Assembly (NCBI GenBank): GCA_964448045.1
Contig: CAYUVF010000057.1
Location: forward strand, 1 to 30,662
Source: CAYUVF01 sp964448045
Lineage (GTDB): Bacteria > Bacteroidota > Rhodothermia > Rhodothermales > Salinibacteraceae
Direction: 5' to 3'
Length of the DNA stretch: 30,662 bases
Shown: positions 17,200 to 24,921 of the stretch, piece after piece
Layout: the number at the start of each line of letters is the position of its first letter
Numbering within the stretch: position 1 is the stretch's first letter
Position numbers and translations under genes: made by a program
Notes under the pieces: model-generated
What the model was told of the DNA's origin: nothing
Databases searched by the model: none
Seen by the model: the letters and a program-made list of their open reading frames with translations, nothing else

Positions 17200-17930
17200 G
17201 TCTGATGCTCGACGAGAAAGCCACCATTCTGATCGACGTCGAACTGCCCGACCCCGCGCCCGTCGCACCGCCGCTCCGTGCGCTGATGAGTGCGCTCAAG
17301 GTGATTCTCGTCGGCTGGTACGCCGTACCGGATCAAACCAGTCCCGCGCAGGCGCGCGACCAGTTCGAGGACGAAGCGCAGGCCGCGCTCGACCACGTGG
17401 GCGCAACGTTTCGCGAGGTTGGTGCCGAGGTGCAGACGCATATCGTCTTCACCGGCAATGAGCTCGACACCATCGAGCGCATCAGCGCCGGGCAGGACTG
17501 TGACGCCGTGCTTATCCCGAATCCGCTGGAGCGCCTCGAACGCATCCTCGTGCCGCTGCGCGGGCTGCACAACGCCCCCCGCATCGCCCACTTCGTCGCC
17601 GATCTTGTGCAGGATGGCACGACGGATGTGACGCTGCTGCACATCCTCGAAGAAGACGAAGAAGAGGACGACGTGCAGGCCGATGTTCTCGGGCGCGTTT
17701 CGCGCATGATGGCCGATGAGGGCATTGAGGCGGGGCTCGTCCGCCTGCGCGTCGAGGTCGCCGATGATCCGGGCGACGCCATCATCCGCATCGCCAGAGG
17801 TTATGACCTGGTAGTGATTGGGGAGACCGAGCCGTCGGTGGGGGCGATCGTCTTCGGCAGCGTGCCCGAGCAGATCGCGCAGGAGGCCGCGATCCCCGTG
17901 ATGGTCGTTCGGCGCCGCGACGAAGGGTAA
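17196..17930 (+). CDS. Universal stress protein, two Usp-like halves
   Basis: A soluble 244-residue protein. The C-terminal half (about 113-240) is a recognisable Usp domain: it begins RILVPLRGLHNAPRIAHFVADL, has the DLVVIGETE strand, and ends GSVPEQIAQEAAIPVMVVRR, where the GS(V)...V.VVR tail of Usp nucleotide-binding proteins is expected. The N-terminal half (about 8-108) has the same order of strands but lacks the opening LVPxDGS and the glycine loop, so it looks like a degenerate Usp copy. An acidic patch (EEDEEEDD) lies in the middle. The four-base overlap with the APC permease suggests it regulates or senses transport, as proposed for Usp domains attached to other transporters. It is the last gene of the block. 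Confidence 0.88.
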   Translation: MSLMLDEKATILIDVELPDPAPVAPPLRALMSALKVILVGWYAVPDQTSPAQARDQFEDEAQAALDHVGATFREVGAEVQTHIVFTGNELDTIERISAGQDCDAVLIPNPLERLERILVPLRGLHNAPRIAHFVADLVQDGTTDVTLLHILEEDEEEDDVQADVLGRVSRMMADEGIEAGLVRLRVEVADDPGDAIIRIARGYDLVVIGETEPSVGAIVFGSVPEQIAQEAAIPVMVVRRRDEG

Positions 17931-17937
17931 CCGGTCG

Positions 17938-18513
17938 CTACCGTTCCGCAATTACGCGAGCGCGGCTCGTGAACGAAATGCCGAGCGACGAACGTGCGCT
18001 GATCATGATCGACTCTACGACCGGCGTGCTCACCGGTTGCGCGGCGCTCCACTCCACCATAAAGTTGGCCCCGAGTCCGCCGGCCGCATCGCTCTCCTCA
18101 ATGACGACCGACGCGGATGCAAGCGGGTCGAGGCGGCGCGGCTCCTGGAGGTAGCGGCGCACCAGATCGCCGTTGTTGTCGATGTAATCGATGGTCGAGA
18201 GCACAATGGAGTGCTCGCGGTCGGTGTTGCGGATGCTAACCGTCGCTGCCAGGTTGATCGTCCGCTCCTGGTTTTTGAAGTAAATGTGCGAGTAGATGGG
18301 TACATAGAGCATCTGCCCGCGCGACTGGTTCACGGGGGTCATTGCCCGGTTCGTATCGGGGGGCGCAGCCGGGTCGAGCTGCGACACCGGGTGCTCGCCT
18401 GCAAACGGGCCGTTGGACGATGGCGCGTCGGGTTGGGCGCAGGCTCCCACGCCGATCAGTAAGAGTAGCAGCGTCATCGGCGTCCACATCGGGGAGTAGC
18501 GGAGGGCCATCAT
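17938..18513 (-). CDS. DUF3124 family lipoprotein
   Basis: From the ATG at 18513 the protein is 191 residues with a signal sequence and lipobox (IGVGAC), so it is probably a membrane-anchored lipoprotein. The frame is open up to 18669 but the additional 52 residues are polar and would put the signal sequence in the middle. The body matches the DUF3124 pattern: GQMLYVPIYSHIYF, LAATVSIRNTD, DYIDNNGDLVRRYL, GGLGANFMVEW and ISFTSRARVI. The function of the family is unknown. It converges on the usp gene with a 7-bp gap and is divergent from the TPR gene. It may be part of an envelope stress response, but nothing in the sequence proves this. Confidence 0.88.
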   Translation of the reverse strand: MMALRYSPMWTPMTLLLLLIGVGACAQPDAPSSNGPFAGEHPVSQLDPAAPPDTNRAMTPVNQSRGQMLYVPIYSHIYFKNQERTINLAATVSIRNTDREHSIVLSTIDYIDNNGDLVRRYLQEPRRLDPLASASVVIEESDAAGGLGANFMVEWSAAQPVSTPVVESIMISARSSLGISFTSRARVIAER

Positions 18514-18705
18514 GAGAGGGCAACCGGTTGTGAACAAGCGCAGGAGAATGGATTCGCTCTCATTCGGGGCAGCCGCATCAGTTCCCCGCGACGCTTCATC
18601 GGGCGATGCGGTGGCGCTGGCACTCCTCTGAAGAATATGCCGCGCGCCGGTTGTGACTGAGCGAAGCACCTCCTATTCTTACGTGTGGCTCAACTCCCAA
18701 TAACC

Positions 18706-18717
18706 GGAGGATTCCCG
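18706..18717 (+). promoter_or_regulatory. Shine-Dalgarno site deciding the TPR gene start
   Basis: GGAGG at 18706-18710 with a 7-nt spacer to ATG 18718 favours this start over the in-frame GTG at 18685, and it also places the signal peptide at the N-terminus. Confidence 0.7.
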
Positions 18718-20304
18718 ATGCGTATTCGCCAAGTGTACCCCGTGCTCGTTGTGTTGATCATCTTTGGGTTGTGGGGGGCGGGTCCGGCCTGGGCGCAGGA
18801 GGCGCAGCTGGGCCAGACCACCTTCCCGACGTCGGGCGAGGGCGAGGCGCAGGCGGCGTTCATGGAGGGCCTGCTGCTGCTTCACAGCTTCGAATACCCC
18901 GATGCCCGCGCGGCATTCGAGGAAGCGCAGCAGCTCGATCCCGACTTTGCCATGGCGTACTGGGGCGAGGCCATGACCCACAACCATCCGCTGTGGTTTC
19001 GGCAGGACGCCGAGGCGGCGCGGTCCGCGCTGAAGGAGTTGGCGCCCACGCCAGCGGCTCGCCTCGCTAAAGCGCCCACCGCCCGCGAGAAAGACTACCT
19101 GCGCGCCGTGCACATCCTCTATGGCGACGGCTCCAAGCAGGCCCGCGACCGCGCCTATGCCGCGTTTATGGAGACCCTCGCTGCCCGCTATCCGGACGAC
19201 CTCGACGCCCAGGCCTTCCACGCGCTCGCGACCCTCGGCACGAGCCACGACGGGCGCGACTTCCGCACGTACATGCGCGCTGCGGCCATCGTCGAAGACG
19301 TGTTCGACAAAAATCCGCAGCATCCCGGCGCCGCGCACTACCTCATCCACTCGTACGACGACCCCGTGCACGCACCGCTCGGCCTGCGCCCGGCGCGCGT
19401 CTACGCCGAGATTGCCCCCGACGCCGCGCATGCGCTCCACATGCCGTCGCACATCTTCACCGCACTCGGCATGTGGGACCGCTCCGTTGAGCTCAACCAG
19501 CGTTCGTGGCAGGCCAGCGTCGATCGCATGAAGGCCAAAGATCTCCCCATCTCCGCCCGCAGCTATCACGCGCTCTGGTGGCTCGCGTATGGGCAGCAGC
19601 AACAGGGCCGCTACGAGGCCGCCCGCGCTACCTTGGGCACCGCCGCCGGCGCGCTCCAGCAGGAGGAGGCCGGCACACATCGGTATCATTTTGTGCGGAT
19701 GCGCGCTGCCTATCTGGTCGACACGCAGCGCTGGGGCGATCCGGTGACCGAGGTGACGGTCGATCGCTCGCAGCTCGGCGTGCGCGATGCGGCGCTCGAC
19801 CTATTCGTGATGGGCTGGCAGGCGCTCCATCAGCAGGATCGGGCGGCAGCGCAGCAGCGACTCGACGCACTGCGACAGCGGATGGAGCGGGAGGATGAGC
19901 CGCCCGCAGCAGCCATCATGGCGCTGGAGCTGGAAGCCCTGATCCGGCAGGCGGAGGGCGAGCCCGAGGCCGCGATGGCGCTGATGGAGGAGGCGACGGC
20001 CCGCGCCGATAAGCAGCCGCTTACCTACGGGCCGCCCATCCCCGCGAAGCCCGCGCACGAGTTGTATGGTGAGATGCTGCTCAATGCGGACCGCCCGGCC
20101 GAGGCGCAGCAGGAGTTCGAACGCGCTCTGGAGCGCGCCCCAAAACGGGCCCGTTCGCTGCTCGGGCGGGCGCAGGCAGCCGCCCGCGCCGGGCACGATG
20201 ATGCGGCAGAAGAGGCCCTGCAGCAGCTTCGTACCATCTGGGACGCGGCCGATCCGGCCCTTCAAGAAACGCTCCAAACGGCCCTCAGCGTGCGCAGCGA
20301 ATAA
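18718..20304 (+). CDS. Exported TPR-repeat protein of unknown function
   Basis: From ATG 18718 the protein has 528 residues. It begins with a signal peptide (VYPVLVVLIIFGLWGAGPAWA-QE) and continues as helical repeats of TPR type: FMEGLLLLHSFEYPDARAAFEEAQQLDPDFAMAYWGEA near 40-80 and later DRPAEAQQEFERALERAPKRARSLLGRAQAAARAG. A central segment (near 195-250) is rich in spaced His and Asp (HPGAAHYLIHSYDDPVHAPLG, HALHMPSHIFTALGMWD) and looks like the conserved core of a widespread exported TPR family with no assigned function. It probably acts in the periplasm as a binding scaffold. The following S8 peptidase gene lies 139 bp downstream on the same strand. Confidence 0.85.
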   Translation: MRIRQVYPVLVVLIIFGLWGAGPAWAQEAQLGQTTFPTSGEGEAQAAFMEGLLLLHSFEYPDARAAFEEAQQLDPDFAMAYWGEAMTHNHPLWFRQDAEAARSALKELAPTPAARLAKAPTAREKDYLRAVHILYGDGSKQARDRAYAAFMETLAARYPDDLDAQAFHALATLGTSHDGRDFRTYMRAAAIVEDVFDKNPQHPGAAHYLIHSYDDPVHAPLGLRPARVYAEIAPDAAHALHMPSHIFTALGMWDRSVELNQRSWQASVDRMKAKDLPISARSYHALWWLAYGQQQQGRYEAARATLGTAAGALQQEEAGTHRYHFVRMRAAYLVDTQRWGDPVTEVTVDRSQLGVRDAALDLFVMGWQALHQQDRAAAQQRLDALRQRMEREDEPPAAAIMALELEALIRQAEGEPEAAMALMEEATARADKQPLTYGPPIPAKPAHELYGEMLLNADRPAEAQQEFERALERAPKRARSLLGRAQAAARAGHDDAAEEALQQLRTIWDAADPALQETLQTALSVRSE

Positions 20305-20307
20305 GCC

Positions 20308-20377
20308 AGTTGCACAGGGGGTTCGCGGCATGCCCCGAAGGTGCGTAGTCCAGGGGACCCGCGCCAGCGGTGCAACT
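20308..20377 (+). other. Structured intergenic segment between TPR and S8 peptidase genes
   Basis: An 8-bp perfect inverted repeat (AGTTGCAC 20308-20315 and GTGCAACT 20370-20377) encloses 54 nt with further internal pairing possibilities (GGGG/CCCC, GTCC/GGAC). It begins four bases after the TPR stop codon. It could be a transcript-end structure or a small structured RNA. It matches no tRNA or riboswitch consensus that I recognise. Confidence 0.3.
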
Positions 20378-20443
20378 TCGCAGTAGCTCTTCGGTACCTG
20401 ACCGCGCATCATCCCTGGCCGATTATCCCCAACGCCCGCCCCC

Positions 20444-22150
20444 ATGTCCATTCGTTCCCTCCTCGCGCTTTTTCTTGTTTGTACCGTTGCCGGCTGTTCC
20501 GCCTCACAGCAGGCCACCGCGCCGTCCGATCGGGCCGGCGATCCGTCCCCCCCGGAAACGACCGAGGCCCCGGCGTCCGATGAATCCACCCCCGATGCCG
20601 AGGCGGAAGAGGACGATGCCGCGGCGAGCGCCGAAGCCGCGACGGACTGGTTCCACGCCGACGCAGCGGGCGAAACGCCGGGCATGAGCACGGATAAGGC
20701 CTATCGCACGCTACTCGCCGACCGCGCGCCGCAGGATACGATCGTGGTGGCCATCATCGACTCGGGCATCGACATCGACCACGACGACCTGCAGGCCGTC
20801 ATCTGGACGAATGCCGATGAGGTGGCGGGCAACGGCGTGGACGATGACAGCAACGGCTACGTGGACGACGTGCACGGGTGGAACTTCATCGGCGGGCCGG
20901 ACGGCGAGAACGTGGAGTACGACACCTTCGAAGTGACGCGCCTCTACGCGCAGTACCACGACCGATTTGCCGAGGTCGACTCATCGGCGGTCCCGCCTGC
21001 CGAGCAGGAGGCGTTCGCCCGGTATCAGGAGATCAAGACGGCGTTTACGGACAAACGGCGAGAGGCAGAGCAGCAGCTTCGGAGCGTGCGGCAGGCGCAT
21101 CAGGCGGTCGAGTCCGCCACCGCCACGCTGAAGAACCACCTCCAGTCCGATTCGCTCAGTCAGGAGATGGTCGCTTCGGTCAGCTCGCCGAGCCAGGAGG
21201 TGGAGCGGGCCAAGAGCATCCTGATGTACTTTTATCAGCAGGGCCTCACGCCGTCGGACATCGGGGAATATCATGACTATCTGCAGACGCAGGTCGAGTA
21301 CCATTACAACCCGGATTTTAACCCGCGGCCCCTCGTTGGCGATGACTACAGCGACAAGACCGAGCGCTTCTACGGCAACAACGACGTCGTCGGCCCCGAC
21401 GCCGAGCACGGCACGCACGTCGCCGGAATCGTGGGGGCCGTGCGGGGCAACGGTATCGGGATTGACGGGGTGGCAACCGGCGTGCGCATCATGTCGATCC
21501 GCGCGGTGCCCAATGGCGATGAGCGCGATAAAGACGTCGCCAACGCCATCCGCTACGCTGCCGACAACGGCGCCGATATCATCAACATGAGCTTCGGAAA
21601 ATCCTACTCGCCCCATCAGTCTGTCGTCGACGCTGCCATCCAGCATGCCGATTCGCTGGGCGTGCTGATGGTTCACGCAGCCGGTAATGACGGTGTCAAC
21701 GTCGACTCGACTGAAAGCTATCCGACGCGCCGATACGTCTCTGGGGGCAAGGCGGTGCACTGGATCACGGTGGGGGCATCGGCATCGAGCCGAGGCGCCG
21801 ATCTTGCCGCGCCCTTCAGCAACTACGGCGCCGAAACGGTGGATGTCTTCGCGCCGGGCGCTTCGATCTACTCCACCGTCCCGGGCAGCCGCTATGATCG
21901 CAACAGCGGCACCAGCATGGCCGCCCCGATGGTGACCGGTCTCGCTGCGCTCCTGATGGCACATGAGCCCGACCTCTCGCCCGCGCAAGTCCGCCAGCTG
22001 ATTCTGGATACGGCAACGCCGTTCGGGGACACGGAGGTAACGGTTCCTGGCGGCACGCGCACGGTGCCCTTCGCACGGCTCTCACAGACGGGTGCGATTA
22101 TTAACGTCCACGCGGCGCTCCAGCGTGCGGTGCGCCCCTTCAGCGAGTAA
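20444..22150 (+). CDS. S8-family (subtilisin-like) serine peptidase, lipoprotein
   Basis: A 568-residue protein with lipobox VAGC (Cys18), so probably anchored in the envelope. The catalytic triad is Asp106 (AIIDSGIDIDHDD), His322 (HGTHVAGIVGAVRGNG) and Ser491 (GTSMAAPMVTGLAALLM); the oxyanion Asn is in HAAGNDGVN. Between Asp and His there are about 216 residues, against about 30 in subtilisin. The insert contains NGVDDDSNGYVDDVHGWNF (a calcium-site-like region) and a charged helical, coiled-coil-like stretch. This architecture is known from a Bacteroidota-type S8 subgroup. No propeptide domain is obvious; a low-complexity acidic linker follows the lipobox. The gene converges on the GH3 gene with a 37-bp gap. 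It may process envelope or secreted proteins. Confidence 0.93.
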   Translation: MSIRSLLALFLVCTVAGCSASQQATAPSDRAGDPSPPETTEAPASDESTPDAEAEEDDAAASAEAATDWFHADAAGETPGMSTDKAYRTLLADRAPQDTIVVAIIDSGIDIDHDDLQAVIWTNADEVAGNGVDDDSNGYVDDVHGWNFIGGPDGENVEYDTFEVTRLYAQYHDRFAEVDSSAVPPAEQEAFARYQEIKTAFTDKRREAEQQLRSVRQAHQAVESATATLKNHLQSDSLSQEMVASVSSPSQEVERAKSILMYFYQQGLTPSDIGEYHDYLQTQVEYHYNPDFNPRPLVGDDYSDKTERFYGNNDVVGPDAEHGTHVAGIVGAVRGNGIGIDGVATGVRIMSIRAVPNGDERDKDVANAIRYAADNGADIINMSFGKSYSPHQSVVDAAIQHADSLGVLMVHAAGNDGVNVDSTESYPTRRYVSGGKAVHWITVGASASSRGADLAAPFSNYGAETVDVFAPGASIYSTVPGSRYDRNSGTSMAAPMVTGLAALLMAHEPDLSPAQVRQLILDTATPFGDTEVTVPGGTRTVPFARLSQTGAIINVHAALQRAVRPFSE

Positions 22151-22187
22151 AATGCGAATCTGCGGGAGCTGATCTCGGGGGATGGCG

Positions 22188-24728
22188 TCACGGCGACGCT
22201 TTCGATGCCCCGTTGAGGGCGGCCCCGGTGAGCAGGAGCGGGGTGTCGAGCGCGTCAACCTGTATGTGAAAGCGACCGGGCTCGACGACGGGGGCGGCAT
22301 CGCGCCCGATGAAGCTGAAGTCGTCGCGCCGGAGCGTAAACGTAAGCGTCTGCGTTTCGCCCGGCGCCAGGTCCACCTTCGCAAACCGCTTGAGCTTCCG
22401 TACCGACGGGGTCACCGTAGCCACCTCATCGCGCAGGTAGAGCTGTACCACGTCTTTGCCGGCGCGGCGCCCGGTGTTGGTCACTGTTACCTGTACGTCT
22501 ATGGTGCCGCCGCGTTGGAGGGCAGCTGTGGTGATCAGGGAATCGCTCACCGTCAGGTTACTGTACTCGAACGTGGTGTAGGAGGCGCCGTGGCCGAACG
22601 GGAAAAGCGGGGTCGCGCCTCCGGTGCCAAAGTCAGCGGCCAGGCGTTCGCTGGCTTTGTGGTCGTACAGCGCGTAGCCGGTTGGGCGGCTCGGGTAGGT
22701 GTAGGGCAGATGGCCGGAGGGGTTCACGTCGCCATACAACACATCGGAGAGAGCCTGTCCGCCTTCGGTGCCTGGATTGTAAGCCGTAACGATGGCCTCG
22801 GCTGCTTCGTGGGCGTCGCCGAGTGTGCGCGGGCGGCCCTGTATGAGGACGAGCACCACGGGCGTGCCCGTGGCGGCGATCTCGCGCAGCAGCCGGCGCT
22901 GGGCCGCGGGCAGCATCAGCGAGTGCGTCAGGTTGCCAGCGGTTTCGGCGTAGGCACCTTCGCCCAGAGCCACGATGGCCACATCGGCAGCGTCGGCGGC
23001 GGCGATGGCATCAGCCATCTGGTCGGGCTGCGTGAGTGTCGCGCCGGGCACGTACGTCATCCGGCTGCCGAGGCGCTCGCGGACGGCCTCCATCAGCGTG
23101 GGGCGGCCCGCGTGAAAGAGCGCCTGCGCCTTGCCGCCGCCCTGCCAGGTGTACGTCCATCCGTTGTTGAGCGCCTGCATCGAGTGCGCTGCAGGACCGG
23201 TGACGAGCACGCGCTGATCGGCGGAGAGCGGCAGCAGGTCGTCGGCGTTGCGGAGGAGCGTGACGGATTCCCGGGCGGCCTGCAGCGCCACGCGGCGGTC
23301 GCGTGCGCTGCCCACCTCATCGGCCAGTGACAGCCCCGGCAGCGGATCCTCGAACAGGCCGAGTTCAAACTTGAGGCGCAGGATGCGCCGGACGGAGGTG
23401 TCGATGCGCGATTCGGGAATCTCGCCGTCGTTGACCAGCGCCGTCAGATGGTCGAAGAACGACACATCGGAGGGGACCATGCTCATGTCGATGCCCGCCT
23501 CGATGGCCATCTTCGTCGCCTCCCGCTCGTTGGCGGCGACGTGGTGGAGCGTAACGAGCTTCTTGATATCGAGCCAATCTGTTACCACGAGGCCTTCGAA
23601 GCCCAGCTCGCGGCGCAGTACGTCGGTGAGGAGGTAGCGGCTGGCATGCACGGGGACGCCGTTCACTTCGCCGGAGTTGATCATCACGGAGGCGGCGCCC
23701 GCCTCGATGGCTGCTTCGAACGGGCGGAGGTACTGCTCCCGCAGCTCGACGTCGGAGATGCGGGCCGGGGTGCGGTCGCGCCCGCTCTCGGAGCCCGAGT
23801 AGCCGACGAAGTGCTTCAGGCAGGCGGCTACGTGCTCCGGCGCGCTCAGATCGTCGCCCTGCATGCCCTGCATGAGGGCCAGTCCCATGGCGGTGGTCAG
23901 GTGGGCGTCTTCACCCAGCGTTTCGTAGAGGCGTGGCCACCGCGGGTCGCGGCCCGCATCGAGCACAGGTGCAAAATTCCACGGAATGCCGCTTGCCCGC
24001 ACGTCGCGCGCCGTGATCGCGCCCACCTCCTCGGTCAGCGCTACGTTCCAGGTCGCCGCCAGCCCCTGATTCTGTGGGAAAAGAATCGATTCCTGCGTGT
24101 AGTTGGCCCCGTGCACCGCGTCGATGCCGTAGAGTACGGGAATGCCCAGGCGCGTCTGCGCGGCCTCGTCCTGGATGGCCGTGATTACGTCGTGCCAGTG
24201 GTCGAGCGGAAAGGCGGTGTCCACCACATTCAGGATTGAGCCGACGTGGTAGTCCTGAATGACGCGCTGCAGCTTGTCGGGATTGATCGGCTGGGGGAAG
24301 GGCTCTTGGTCGGTCACCATTCCCAGCTCCAACTGCATCATCTGGCCGACTTTCTCTTCCAGCGTCATCTGGGCCAGCACCGAATCGACCTGGGCATCGA
24401 AGTTCGCTCCCCGGGGAGCGGGGCGATGGGCTACGATCCGGTCGATGGCGGACTGGCTGGTCGCGGCATCGGCTGCTACGGGTGGCGCGTCGACATCGAG
24501 CAGCGACACCGATCGGTCCAGCGGCATGGTGGCGCCTTCGTCGTCGGCCCGGGCGCCGGTTTGACTGAGTTCATTGGATGAGGCGGGGGGCGGTGCACCG
24601 GCATCGGGCGTTGAGGCCGTCCGGGGCTGCGTCTGGGTGCATCCGGCTACGGTGGCGATCAGAACGAAGAGAGAAATCAGCGAGAGCATCCAGGCCGAGT
24701 TACGTAGGGTCGAGGACGGCATGATCAT
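22188..24728 (-). CDS. Glycoside hydrolase family 3 beta-glucosidase, lipoprotein
   Basis: An 846-residue protein from the ATG at 24728; this start gives a lipoprotein signal (LIATVAGC, Cys30). The frame remains open to 24845, but that extension would bury the signal. The GH3 N-domain shows YGIDAVHGANY and KHFVGYSG, and the nucleophile Asp384 is in VVTDWLDI. The second domain has GEGAYAETAGN, with Glu595 at the acid/base position of barley exo-beta-glucanase ExoI-type enzymes, and YNPGTEGGQALSDVLYGDVNPSGHLP. A fibronectin-like domain ends the protein. It should release glucose from beta-linked gluco-oligosaccharides in the periplasm or at the cell surface. It is the last gene of the susC-susD-GH16-GH3 cluster, with about 190 bp and a palindrome between it and the GH16 gene. 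Confidence 0.94.
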   Translation of the reverse strand: MIMPSSTLRNSAWMLSLISLFVLIATVAGCTQTQPRTASTPDAGAPPPASSNELSQTGARADDEGATMPLDRSVSLLDVDAPPVAADAATSQSAIDRIVAHRPAPRGANFDAQVDSVLAQMTLEEKVGQMMQLELGMVTDQEPFPQPINPDKLQRVIQDYHVGSILNVVDTAFPLDHWHDVITAIQDEAAQTRLGIPVLYGIDAVHGANYTQESILFPQNQGLAATWNVALTEEVGAITARDVRASGIPWNFAPVLDAGRDPRWPRLYETLGEDAHLTTAMGLALMQGMQGDDLSAPEHVAACLKHFVGYSGSESGRDRTPARISDVELREQYLRPFEAAIEAGAASVMINSGEVNGVPVHASRYLLTDVLRRELGFEGLVVTDWLDIKKLVTLHHVAANEREATKMAIEAGIDMSMVPSDVSFFDHLTALVNDGEIPESRIDTSVRRILRLKFELGLFEDPLPGLSLADEVGSARDRRVALQAARESVTLLRNADDLLPLSADQRVLVTGPAAHSMQALNNGWTYTWQGGGKAQALFHAGRPTLMEAVRERLGSRMTYVPGATLTQPDQMADAIAAADAADVAIVALGEGAYAETAGNLTHSLMLPAAQRRLLREIAATGTPVVLVLIQGRPRTLGDAHEAAEAIVTAYNPGTEGGQALSDVLYGDVNPSGHLPYTYPSRPTGYALYDHKASERLAADFGTGGATPLFPFGHGASYTTFEYSNLTVSDSLITTAALQRGGTIDVQVTVTNTGRRAGKDVVQLYLRDEVATVTPSVRKLKRFAKVDLAPGETQTLTFTLRRDDFSFIGRDAAPVVEPGRFHIQVDALDTPLLLTGAALNGASKASP

Positions 24729-24862
24729 GTCCAACCGGAAGGCAGAAGAGAGAAAGAGGGTGATTTCGTTGGCACGGGCCCGTGCAGCGGCGGCATCAGG
24801 CATAGTGCGACCAGGGAGGCGGGGAAAGACGCCCCGGCACGGCATGCGCGATCAGTGGCGGC

Positions 24863-24889
24863 GTGAAGCGGCCCGCGCGGGCCGCTCAC
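24863..24889 (-). terminator. Perfect palindrome (hairpin) between the GH16 and GH3 genes
   Basis: Bases 24867-24886 are a perfect 20-nt palindrome centred on 24876/24877. Three more pairs (GTG/CAC) extend it past one bulged A. On the minus-strand transcript the hairpin begins 33 nt after the GH16 stop codon and lies about 135 nt before the GH3 start. There is no T-run after it, so it is not a standard intrinsic terminator. It may be a partial terminator, a processing or stability element, or an operator for a separate GH3 promoter. Confidence 0.5.
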
Positions 24890-24921
24890 GGGAAGAGCGC
24901 TCGTGTTGGCGAGCGGCAGCG

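Noticed and set aside
18514..18669. Longer N-terminus for the DUF3124 lipoprotein
   Set aside because: It would place the lipoprotein signal 50 residues inside the protein, and the added sequence is polar with no family similarity.
20305..20443. Possible tRNA or riboswitch
   Set aside because: No T-loop GTTCRANTC in the right place, no cloverleaf, and no known riboswitch core was found.
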